Source of the DNA: Terriglobia bacterium
GTDB taxonomy: Bacteria > Acidobacteriota > Terriglobia > UBA7540
Length of the DNA stretch: 5,587 bases
Assembly (NCBI GenBank): GCA_030042795.1
Contig: JASHYZ010000231.1
Coordinates: 1 to 5,587 of the forward strand
Direction of reading: 5' to 3'
Every line of letters begins with the position of its first letter. Position 1 is the first letter of the stretch. A program made the position numbers and the translations under genes. Of this stretch, positions 1 through 5,587 are shown in pieces. A model generated the notes under the pieces. The model was not told where the DNA came from and did not search any database. It saw only the letters and a program-made list of their open reading frames with translations.

Positions 1-127
1 ACTGGCGCAAGACCTCACCGGCAGCGCTACCGCTCCCAAAGTGGCCGGCCTGCAAGGCAATCCGGTGTCGAGCGCCACCCCGACCTCGAATCAGATTCTC
101 ACCTGGAACGGCACCAGTTGGGCGCCG
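1..127 (+). repeat. Perfect 127-bp direct repeat, copy 1
   Basis: These bases are identical by direct reading to 454-580 (offset 453), from ACTGGCGCAAGACC to GTTGGGCGCCG. The match stops at base 128 (G here, A in the partner). Because copy 1 begins at the window edge, the identity may extend further upstream. It codes for a whole QDLTGSATAPKV-GLQGNPVS module up to W-A-P. Confidence 0.93.
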
Positions 128-3100
128 GCCAACGCGCCGGCCACGGGCGCCCAAATCGCTCAAGACCTAGGAGGCACGACAGCGGCCCCGAAGGTGGTAG
201 GACTGCAAGGCAACCCGGTTTCCAGCACAGCGCCCACTTCCAATCAGGTCCTAACATGGAACGGCACCACTTGGACGCCGACCACTCCCACGGCGGGCGC
301 CGGAACGGGCGCCTGCGGCTCCAATCAATTCGTGACCGCCGTGAATCTGGGAAGCTCGCCCATTTGTAACCAGCCCGCTTTCTCGAGCCTCAGCGGCACA
401 GCGACGGCGGCCCAGCTTCCGGCGGCCAGTTCCTCAGCGCAGGGCGCGGTGGAACTGGCGCAAGACCTCACCGGCAGCGCTACCGCTCCCAAAGTGGCCG
501 GCCTGCAAGGCAATCCGGTGTCGAGCGCCACCCCGACCTCGAATCAGATTCTCACCTGGAACGGCACCAGTTGGGCGCCGACTACTCCCACGGCTGGTGC
601 GGGAACGGGCGCCTGCGGCTCCAACCAATTCGTGACCGCCGTGAATCTGGGAAGCTCGCCCATTTGTAACCAGCCCGCTTTCTCGAGCCTCAGCGGCACG
701 GCCACTGCGGCCCAGCTTCCGGTGGCCACTTCGTCGACCCAAGGCGCGGTGGAACTGGCGCAAGACCTCACCGGTAGCGCGGCGGCTCCCAAAGTGGCGG
801 GTCTTCAAGGCAACCCCGTTTCTGCTAACACACCCGCTGCTAACCAGTTTCTGGGCTGGAGCGGAACTCAGTGGGCTCCTGTCCAGCCTACATTTGGCAA
901 TCTGTCAGGCACCGCGGCTGCATCGCAACTGCCGCCCGCAAGTTCCTCGGCGGCGGGCGCGGTTGAGCTTACCAAGGACCTGACAGGAAGCGCTGCAGCC
1001 CCTAAAGTGGCCGGTCTACAGGGCAATCCGATCTCCACGACATCTCCCACGTCAAATCAAGTTCTCACCTGGAACGGCACCAATTGGGCTCCGGCCACAC
1101 CGGCTGCCACAGGCGCTCAAATCGCTCAAGATCTCGGCGGCACGACAGCAGCCCCGAAGGTGGTGGGACTGCAAGGAAACCCGGTTTCCGGCACAGCGCC
1201 CATTTCCAATCAGGTCCTGACGTGGAACGGGACGACTTGGACGCCGACCACCCCCACGGCGGGCGCCGGAACGGGCGCCTGCGGCTCCAATCAATTCGTG
1301 ACCGCAGTCAATTTGGGGAGCTCGCCCATTTGTACCCAGCCCGCTTTCTCGAGCCTCACTGGCACGGCAACCGCCAGCCAGCTTCCTCCGGCCAGTTCCT
1401 CGGCGCAGGGCGCTGTGCAGTTAGCCCAAGACCTTACGGGCACTGCTACTGCTCCGCAGGTAGCAGGTCTCCAAGGTAATCCGGTAGCGAGCACGACTCC
1501 CACAGCCAACCAGGTACTCACCTGGAATGGCACCAATTGGGCTCCGGCCACACCGACCGCCACGGGCGCCCAAATCGCTCAAGATCTTGGCGGCACGACG
1601 GCAGCCCCGATGGTGGTAGGACTGCAGGGCAATCCAGTTTCAAACGTGGTGCCCACGTCCAACCAAGTTCTGACTTGGAGTGGAACGGCCTGGGCGCCGA
1701 CGGCCGGAGCTGGGGCTGGCACCTGCCTTTCTAATCAATTCGTGACCGGTGTCATTCAGGGCAGTTCTCCGAGCTGTGCTCAGCCGGCATTCACGAACCT
1801 CAGCGGCGTGGCAACTGCATCGCAGTTACCGGCCGCCTCTTCCTCCGCGAGAGGCGTGGTGCAGTTAGCCCAAGACCTCAGTGGCACCGCGGCGGCCCCG
1901 AAGGTGGCAGGCTTGCAAGGAAACCCCGTTTCTTCCGCGATTCCCACTAGCGGCCAGTGTCTCAGTTACATCGGATCGCAGTGGGCACCTGGAGCGTGCG
2001 CGTCTGGCGCCGGCACAGCAGGTGGTTCAACTACTCAGATACAGTTCAACAATAACGGCGGGCTGGGCGGTGCAGCCAGTCTTACCTACAACGCATCGAG
2101 CGGAGCACTGACAGCCGGGAATTCAGTGTACATCGGCGGTCCGACACCCTGGGTCGATGTCATCACCGCCGGGGCGAAATGCGACGGCAGCACCGACGAT
2201 ACAGTGGCTCTTCAGTCTGTACTGGCGGGCTTTAACGCGGCCGGTTATGGCCGGATGTTCATTCCGTACACTGGGAATCTCTGCGTCGTGCAGGGATATT
2301 CATCCGCGATCTCTGGTTCGATAGCACCCAACACGCCGAGCACCGGCTACGCAACAATAACGGTGTCCACGCCTCCGCCGAGTTGGATCACGGCGGGTGC
2401 CCCTCTTGATATCTGGGGGACAACTGGAGGTACTGGAGGAAGTGGGACGATGGGCTACAACGGCGTCTTTCTTGTCAGCTCGACCACCAGTACCACGATT
2501 GTGGTGTCATCTTCGGTGACAGGAACATCGACAGGCGGATACGTCAGCGCCGGGCTGTGGACCAACGCCATCGTTGACATCGAGGGGCAGTGTACCACCC
2601 GGCAGAATACTACTAACTGCTCGGGCTTTACCACTCCGCCCGCCGACTCCCCAATCTATATCTTGAGTTCAGTCCCGTGCACGACGGGTACCTGCCCATC
2701 TGGACAGAACACCAACACGATCAGCGTAAGGCACCTTAACTTCAGGGCGGGCTCATCAACCACTGGAATCGCGCTCGGAGGCATCTATACAAATGGAGTG
2801 AACGGTTTCGAAGTATCAGACAGTGCGTTTCAGAACTTCACGGGAGCCGCCGGAAACGGCCTGGGGGCTGGCGCCGGAATCACCTACGACGGGGGAACCG
2901 GATACACCGAGAACGGCTATACGGTGAACAACAAGTTCTGGAATGTTAAATATGGAATTACGCTGCGCAATAAGGCGGCCGGAAACCTCTTCCTGATGAA
3001 TCATGTGATTTGTACCAACGCAGCCTATCAGGTGATTAGCAACAGCATTGCTTATGACATCGGCTACACCTGGGCTACGGCCGGAAACACGGCGTTGAGC

Positions 3101-4150
3101 GGCGGCGAGAACACACTCTTTGCCAATCAGGAGGAAGGTTGCACGATCGGGTACGCGCTTGACTATCAAAATGACGACAACGTCATCTCAAAATCCGAGA
3201 TGACCGTCAGCATGTCCAACACAACGAATAGCATCGGTTTCTCAGTATTGAACAGCTCCGAGATCTGGGTCGATGCGCAAACCAAACGTTACTCCACGGG
3301 CATTCACGTCAACGGAGCCTCATCGGGGATTCACCTCACGAATCCGCGGCTTGGGAACACCGACTCGACGGAAACCATCACCTCTGACGGCGGCAGCTTC
3401 ACGAGTGCGTCGATCTATGTAGAACCCGGCGCCGTGCCAACCACAACCGTGTTTGGGCTCACCGACACGCTGACTAGCAACAGTACATTTCTAAACGACT
3501 CCACGACCGCTCTGACCCTGATGCCTAACAGTTCCGCCGCGCCGACCATCGACGGCACACTTGCCTACAACAGCTCGCTGCTCGTAAACGAGCAGGGCTC
3601 CAACGGCACTACATTTCACACTCCCAAGTTGCAAAGCGTCTCGGTTACACCAGGCTCAAGCAACACCTATGATTGCCTGGCTTCAGTAACCGGAGTTACC
3701 GGCTGTGCCACCCAAGCCACCTCTGAGACTGCGTTCGCTACCTCGTACACGATTCCAGCGAATGAGATTGTGGCCGGTAAGACCCTGCGCCTCAGGGTTA
3801 ACTACCAGACCGTGGAGGCAACGGCGGGGAGCACGGTCACACTGAAGTTCCGGGTGAGCAGTACATCCGGCACCACAATTTGCAGCTTCCCGGCGAGCAA
3901 CACGCTGAGCGGGACCAAGAGCGCCTTTGCGGAAATATACTTGACGGGAACCGCATCCGCTCAGGCCAGCGCTCCCGTGAACATGGAATGTAACGGTACG
4001 ATTAATAGCGGGGCGATCTCAGGCGCCACGGGAACGCCCATAATCCTCGCTACTAACGCACCGATCCTGCTGGTACCCACCGCAACCTTTGCCGCTGCGA
4101 CCGCCACCAACCAGATCGAGTTGACGGGCATCACGGCGGAGTATTTCTGA
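2..4150 (+). CDS. Giant tail-fibre-like repeat protein with beta-helix domain (5' end missing)
   Basis: The frame is open from the first full codon at base 2 to TGA at 4148-4150. The GTG at 41 is an internal valine of a repeat (APKVAGLQG), not a start, so the N-terminus, any signal peptide and probably more repeats lie upstream. Counting that valine as residue 1, residues 1-650 are nine GLQGNPVS modules rich in Ser/Thr/Ala/Gly/Asn and almost free of Lys and Arg. Residues 660-700 form a linker (TQIQFNNNGG, ASLTYN) of a type common in phage tail fibres. Residues ~704-1100 start with WVDVITAGAKCDGSTDD, the typical opening of pectate-lyase-3/GH55-like right-handed beta-helices, followed by Asn/Gly-rich strands. 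Residues ~1225-1369 are a beta-rich C-terminal domain ending in ITAEYF. The role is probably a surface adhesin or receptor-binding fibre, possibly glycan-active. No structural phage genes are in view, so phage versus cellular origin is open. The enzymatic residues of the beta-helix cannot be assigned by eye. Confidence 0.93.
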   Translation: MAQDLTGSATAPKVAGLQGNPVSSATPTSNQILTWNGTSWAPANAPATGAQIAQDLGGTTAAPKVVGLQGNPVSSTAPTSNQVLTWNGTTWTPTTPTAGAGTGACGSNQFVTAVNLGSSPICNQPAFSSLSGTATAAQLPAASSSAQGAVELAQDLTGSATAPKVAGLQGNPVSSATPTSNQILTWNGTSWAPTTPTAGAGTGACGSNQFVTAVNLGSSPICNQPAFSSLSGTATAAQLPVATSSTQGAVELAQDLTGSAAAPKVAGLQGNPVSANTPAANQFLGWSGTQWAPVQPTFGNLSGTAAASQLPPASSSAAGAVELTKDLTGSAAAPKVAGLQGNPISTTSPTSNQVLTWNGTNWAPATPAATGAQIAQDLGGTTAAPKVVGLQGNPVSGTAPISNQVLTWNGTTWTPTTPTAGAGTGACGSNQFVTAVNLGSSPICTQPAFSSLTGTATASQLPPASSSAQGAVQLAQDLTGTATAPQVAGLQGNPVASTTPTANQVLTWNGTNWAPATPTATGAQIAQDLGGTTAAPMVVGLQGNPVSNVVPTSNQVLTWSGTAWAPTAGAGAGTCLSNQFVTGVIQGSSPSCAQPAFTNLSGVATASQLPAASSSARGVVQLAQDLSGTAAAPKVAGLQGNPVSSAIPTSGQCLSYIGSQWAPGACASGAGTAGGSTTQIQFNNNGGLGGAASLTYNASSGALTAGNSVYIGGPTPWVDVITAGAKCDGSTDDTVALQSVLAGFNAAGYGRMFIPYTGNLCVVQGYSSAISGSIAPNTPSTGYATITVSTPPPSWITAGAPLDIWGTTGGTGGSGTMGYNGVFLVSSTTSTTIVVSSSVTGTSTGGYVSAGLWTNAIVDIEGQCTTRQNTTNCSGFTTPPADSPIYILSSVPCTTGTCPSGQNTNTISVRHLNFRAGSSTTGIALGGIYTNGVNGFEVSDSAFQNFTGAAGNGLGAGAGITYDGGTGYTENGYTVNNKFWNVKYGITLRNKAAGNLFLMNHVICTNAAYQVISNSIAYDIGYTWATAGNTALSGGENTLFANQEEGCTIGYALDYQNDDNVISKSEMTVSMSNTTNSIGFSVLNSSEIWVDAQTKRYSTGIHVNGASSGIHLTNPRLGNTDSTETITSDGGSFTSASIYVEPGAVPTTTVFGLTDTLTSNSTFLNDSTTALTLMPNSSAAPTIDGTLAYNSSLLVNEQGSNGTTFHTPKLQSVSVTPGSSNTYDCLASVTGVTGCATQATSETAFATSYTIPANEIVAGKTLRLRVNYQTVEATAGSTVTLKFRVSSTSGTTICSFPASNTLSGTKSAFAEIYLTGTASAQASAPVNMECNGTINSGAISGATGTPIILATNAPILLVPTATFAAATATNQIELTGITAEYF
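287..339 (+). repeat. 53-bp direct repeat, copy 1 (partner 1253-1305)
   Basis: This stretch encodes the PTAGAGTGACGSNQFVTA part of a long module and is identical to 1253-1305 at an offset of 966 nt (322 codons). Around it, the whole short-plus-long block starting at 47 lines up with the one starting at 1013 with scattered, mainly synonymous, differences. This shows that a 151-residue pair was copied as a block. Confidence 0.85.
454..580 (+). repeat. Perfect 127-bp direct repeat, copy 2
   Basis: This is the partner of bases 1-127, with no mismatch seen. Equivalent stretches in other modules (for example 754-880 and 1420-1546) differ at many synonymous positions, so identity here points to recent duplication or gene conversion and not to protein-level constraint alone. 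Confidence 0.93.
1253..1305 (+). repeat. 53-bp direct repeat, copy 2 (partner 287-339)
   Basis: Second copy of the block described at 287-339. Identity ends at 1306 (A, against C at 340). The upstream flank differs at 1252 (C, against T at 286). Confidence 0.85.
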
Positions 4151-4186
4151 TGCTCGTCAGTGCCGGGCTGCGTCCGGTTCCTTAAA

Positions 4187-4242
4187 CGCCGCAAGCTGCC
4201 CGTCGGCGGTGAGTGCCGCAGAAGGAGGCGGCCTAGTGCCGC
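4187..4242 (+). other. GC-rich stem-loop cluster after the fibre gene (weak terminator candidate)
   Basis: Three inverted repeats lie within 100 bases of the stop codon: CGCCG (4187-4191) with CGGCG (4204-4208); GCCGC (4215-4219) with GCGGC (4228-4232); and GCGGC (4228-4232) with GCCGC (4238-4242) around a CTAGT loop. The last two share an arm and are mutually exclusive. AGTGCCGC also occurs twice as a direct repeat (4212-4219, 4235-4242). No T-tract follows; the nearest is TTT at 4254-4256. A classic intrinsic terminator is therefore not shown, though RNA folding here could contribute to 3'-end formation. Confidence 0.35.
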
Positions 4243-4303
4243 GCTGCACTTGCTTTAGCGGTGGTCGAAGATCTGGCGTATCCAAACGGCCTACCTAAAG
4301 TAG

Positions 4304-4315
4304 GTTAGCGCTAAC
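4304..4315. promoter_or_regulatory. Palindromic operator candidate GTTAGCGCTAAC (LacI-family-like)
   Basis: A perfect 12-bp palindrome with a central CG lies between the two genes. It reads GGTTAGCGCTAACA with its flanks. LacI/GalR-family repressors of sugar metabolism typically bind palindromes of this size with a central CG, and this one closely resembles the TGGTAGCGCTAACA xyl-box described in Xanthomonas. A degenerate second copy (GCAGCGCTCTAAC, AGCGCT core at 4341-4346) is centred 34 bp downstream. The site lies about 60 bp upstream of the -35 element at 4375, an unusual place for simple steric repression. Looping, a second promoter or activation are possible. Regulator identity is inference. 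Confidence 0.55.
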
Positions 4316-4374
4316 AGCGTGGTTATGTGAACGAGCAGGCAGCGCTCTAACTAGATATTACCAGGAATAGGAAC

Positions 4375-4403
4375 TTGACCAAGCTTGGCGCACAAGTTAT
4401 GAT
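4375..4403 (+). promoter_or_regulatory. Sigma-70-type promoter for the oxidase-like gene
   Basis: TTGACC (4375-4380) matches the -35 consensus at 5 of 6 positions and TATGAT (4398-4403) matches the -10 consensus at 5 of 6, with the optimal 17-bp spacer. The predicted start of transcription is near 4410, inside the short palindrome CCGCGCGG (4407-4414). This leaves a leader of roughly 110 nt before the ATG at 4522. It is the best promoter-like match I found in the gap and faces the downstream gene. Confidence 0.6.
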
Positions 4404-4521
4404 CCTCCGCGCGGTACGTTTCACGTCGTCGTTCATTCTGAGACGGAGCGCAAGCCGGGCCCAAAAGTGAGTCCTCCGATTTGCTTTGGGAATCGTAGCC
4501 GCCGCAAAGAATTCTGGCTTG

Positions 4522-5587
4522 ATGGCGAAAGGGGGAGTTGTGAATAGCACAAGAGGTGTGTCTCAAGGATGCGGTTTTGGGAGGCATGTTTGGCGCTGGG
4601 CATTGGTTCTTGCAGCGGCCCTGCCGGTCGCGCTTGTCGCTCTGGTGCTGGTTCCCCAGCGGGAGCGGGTGGTGGGAACACCCCTGGGCAGCCAGTATAG
4701 TGGGGCGGCGCACGCCGCGGTAAAAACGTCACCACAGAATATGGGCTCTTGGACTGCGCCGCAGAGCCTTGGGCTGGTTGGCATTCACGCGGCCCTGCTG
4801 TACGGCACTGGGAACGTGCTGTTCTGGACGGTAGGTAACAACAATACGGGCTCGCGAGCCGTAATTTGGAATCCGACCACCGGCACGGTGCAGGCCAACA
4901 ATTTCCCCGATTCCTACGACATATTTTGTGCGGGTGAGTCTCTTTTGCCGAACGGGCAAGTGCTGGTCACGGGCGGCGTGGACGGCAAGGTTGGTAAGAA
5001 TGGCAAGCTCGAGGACGCTGGAATTCCCCAGGCGACTCTCTTCAACCCATCCACCAGTACGTGGTCCCAGGCTGCGAACATGAATTATGCGCGTTGGTAT
5101 CCAACTAATCTGGAGCTCCAGGACGGCACAACTCTGGTGGCGTCCGGAGATGACGCCAATGTGCAACTCGTGCTTCCAATGGAGGAGTACAACTACCAGA
5201 CGAACACATGGACGCTCCTGCCGACTTCAGCCGACATTGAAGCGTCAGACTTTACGTATCCCCGCATGGTATTGCTAACCAATGGAAACGTCTTCCTAGG
5301 GGGACAATCGGCTACTACCATGATGTTCAATCCCACCACCAACCAGTGGTCGACCGTGGGGACATTGCAGTACGGGGTGCGACGCTACGGAGGCATGGTG
5401 CTGCTGCCGGGACTCAACAAGGTCCTGCACGCTGGAGGGAATCAGACCGACCAATCGGGGCCTGCCACCAACACGGTAGAGGAGATTGACTTCTCACAAC
5501 CCAAACCCGCGTGGCAATACGTGGCGCCCATGCACTACCCTCGGCAGAACGAAAATCTCGTCCTGATGCCCGACGGGACGGTTCTGG
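4522..5587 (+). CDS. Galactose oxidase/glyoxal oxidase-like Kelch beta-propeller protein (3' end missing)
   Basis: The frame is open from ATG 4522 to the window end (355 full codons) with no stop. Residues ~23-44 (VWRWALVLAAALPVALVALV), after Arg/His residues and before PQRER, form one hydrophobic segment: a signal peptide or membrane anchor that puts the rest outside the cytoplasm. From ~residue 90 there are Kelch-type blades: LLPNGQVLVTGG (141-152), ATLFNPSTSTWSQAANM (171-187), MFNPTTNQWS and LVLMPDGTVL. YDIFCAG (C136) matches the region of the cofactor Cys of galactose oxidase (MFCPG, Cys228), and ARWYPT (Y193) the region of its Tyr272. Copper radical oxidases cross-link this pair and oxidise alcohols or aldehydes to give hydrogen peroxide. 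The remaining copper ligands (a Tyr-His pair and a later His) and any C-terminal DUF1929-type domain lie beyond the window, so oxidase activity is likely but not proven. The start is uncertain: ATG 4522 has no clear Shine-Dalgarno sequence, and GTG 4540 follows GGGGGAG at only 2-4 nt. Confidence 0.88.
   Translation, partial: MAKGGVVNSTRGVSQGCGFGRHVWRWALVLAAALPVALVALVLVPQRERVVGTPLGSQYSGAAHAAVKTSPQNMGSWTAPQSLGLVGIHAALLYGTGNVLFWTVGNNNTGSRAVIWNPTTGTVQANNFPDSYDIFCAGESLLPNGQVLVTGGVDGKVGKNGKLEDAGIPQATLFNPSTSTWSQAANMNYARWYPTNLELQDGTTLVASGDDANVQLVLPMEEYNYQTNTWTLLPTSADIEASDFTYPRMVLLTNGNVFLGGQSATTMMFNPTTNQWSTVGTLQYGVRRYGGMVLLPGLNKVLHAGGNQTDQSGPATNTVEEIDFSQPKPAWQYVAPMHYPRQNENLVLMPDGTVL
4538..4552. repeat. 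Short inverted repeat TTGTG-AATAG-CACAA around the alternative start
   Basis: This is a perfect 5-bp inverted repeat with a 5-base loop. It overlaps the possible GTG start at 4540 and sits 16 bases inside the gene if ATG 4522 is used. It could fold at the translation start or be a small operator, but a repeat this short can arise by chance. Confidence 0.3.

Larger units (their letters stand above)
2..1990 (+). repeat. Nine-copy modular coding repeat region (GLQGNPVS modules)
   Basis: The GLQGNP core starts at bases 47, 200, 500, 800, 1013, 1166, 1466, 1619 and 1910, all in one frame. The spacings are 153, 300, 300, 213, 153, 300, 153 and 291 nt, so every change in length is a whole number of codons. 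Each unit reads (A)QDL(T/G)G..AAPKV.GLQGNP(V/I)...NQ.L.W.GT.W.P. Short units (from 47, 1013, 1466) end in an ATGAQ linker. Long units (from 200, 500, 1166, 1619) add a segment with two cysteines (C..SNQFVT to SSP.C.QPAF) and an LSG.ATA.QLP..SS tail. The unit from 800 has the tail but not the Cys segment. The short-plus-long pair (151 or 148 residues) occurs three times, from 47, 1013 and 1466. Similar DLSGTYPNPTV/GLQG-type repeats are known from phage tail fibres and large bacterial surface proteins. Confidence 0.95.
4151..4521. other. Intergenic region with regulatory signals, no gene seen
   Basis: This 371-base gap separates the two genes. Forward frames are short and broken by stops; the frame of the downstream gene is closed by a TGA at 4468-4470. 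Reverse-strand frames crossing it run on antisense to the downstream gene and encode Arg/Pro-rich shadows without recognisable features. What it does hold are GC-rich stem-loops (4187-4242), a small inverted repeat ACCTA-AAG-TAGGT (4293-4305), a palindromic operator candidate (4304-4315) and a sigma-70-like promoter (4375-4403). The gap and the separate promoter argue against co-transcription of the two genes. Confidence 0.8.

Noticed and set aside
41..43. GTG as the start codon of the long gene
   Set aside because: It encodes the valine of the repeated APKVAGLQG motif, and the frame continues upstream with the same QDLTGSATAP module, so the gene starts outside the window.
325..1563. Reverse-strand and alternate-frame open frames across the repeats (for example 434-808 and 1291-1563 on the minus strand)
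   Set aside because: They recur with the same spacing as the forward modules and are rich in Arg/Gly/Ala from antisense GC codons; they are shadows of the forward repeats.
2..1990. CRISPR array or non-coding minisatellite
   Set aside because: The repeats are far longer than CRISPR repeats, keep one reading frame, vary mainly at synonymous positions and are joined by coding linkers.
2816..3169. 117-residue minus-strand open frame
   Set aside because: It lies wholly antisense to the beta-helix coding region and shows no recognisable domain.
4252..4330. A second promoter around the palindrome, with TTATGT (4323-4328) as -10
   Set aside because: The matching -35 position reads GTAGGT, too far from consensus to support a call.
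4351..5166. Minus-strand open frames (4351-4713, 4433-4735, 4729-5166)
   Set aside because: They are antisense to the Kelch/oxidase gene, Arg/Pro-rich and without motifs, while the forward frame has clear Kelch and Cys/Tyr motifs.
2..5587. A new defence or mobile system
   Set aside because: No nuclease, helicase, transposase, integrase, reverse transcriptase or toxin motif is visible; the content is a structural fibre and an exported oxidase-like protein.

Overview
The window holds two forward-strand genes, both running off an edge, separated by about 370 bases of non-coding DNA. The sequence is moderately GC-rich. The style of the two proteins suggests an environmental Gram-negative bacterium: a giant Ser/Thr/Ala/Gly-rich tail-fibre-like repeat protein with a pectate-lyase-type beta-helix, beside a Kelch/galactose-oxidase-like exported protein. 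Acidobacteria-like soil bacteria often carry such genes, but this is inference from protein character; no marker gene is present.

Bases 1-4150 are the 3' part of a very large gene. Its first ~2 kb encodes nine copies of a module built around GLQGNPVS...NQ(V/I)LTWNGT.W.P, arranged in a higher-order pattern with unit-to-unit distances of 51, 100, 100, 71, 51, 100, 51 and 97 residues. It continues into a short phage-fibre-like linker (TQIQFNNNGG), a right-handed beta-helix region opened by a pectate-lyase-3-like motif (DVITAGAKCDGSTDD), and a beta-rich C-terminal domain ending at a TGA at 4148-4150. The product looks like a long stalk with a terminal binding or enzymatic head: a surface adhesin or a phage/phage-derived tail fibre.

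Bases 4151-4521 are intergenic. They contain GC-rich stem-loops just after the first gene, a 12-bp perfect palindrome GTTAGCGCTAAC that looks like a LacI-family operator, a degenerate second AGCGCT site 34 bp downstream, and a good sigma-70-type promoter (TTGACC, 17-bp spacer, TATGAT) pointing at the second gene.

From about 4522 to the window end lies the 5' part of a gene for a membrane-anchored or secreted beta-propeller protein of the galactose oxidase/glyoxal oxidase group. It has the Cys and Tyr (C136, Y193) expected to form the thioether cofactor of copper radical oxidases. The two genes do not look like one operon. A loose common theme is extracellular polysaccharide: a beta-helix that may bind or cleave glycans, an oxidase-like protein that may oxidise sugar alcohols or aldehydes, and a sugar-regulator-like operator between them. 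That link is inference. I see no RNA genes, insertion sequences, CRISPR arrays or recognisable novel defence system.
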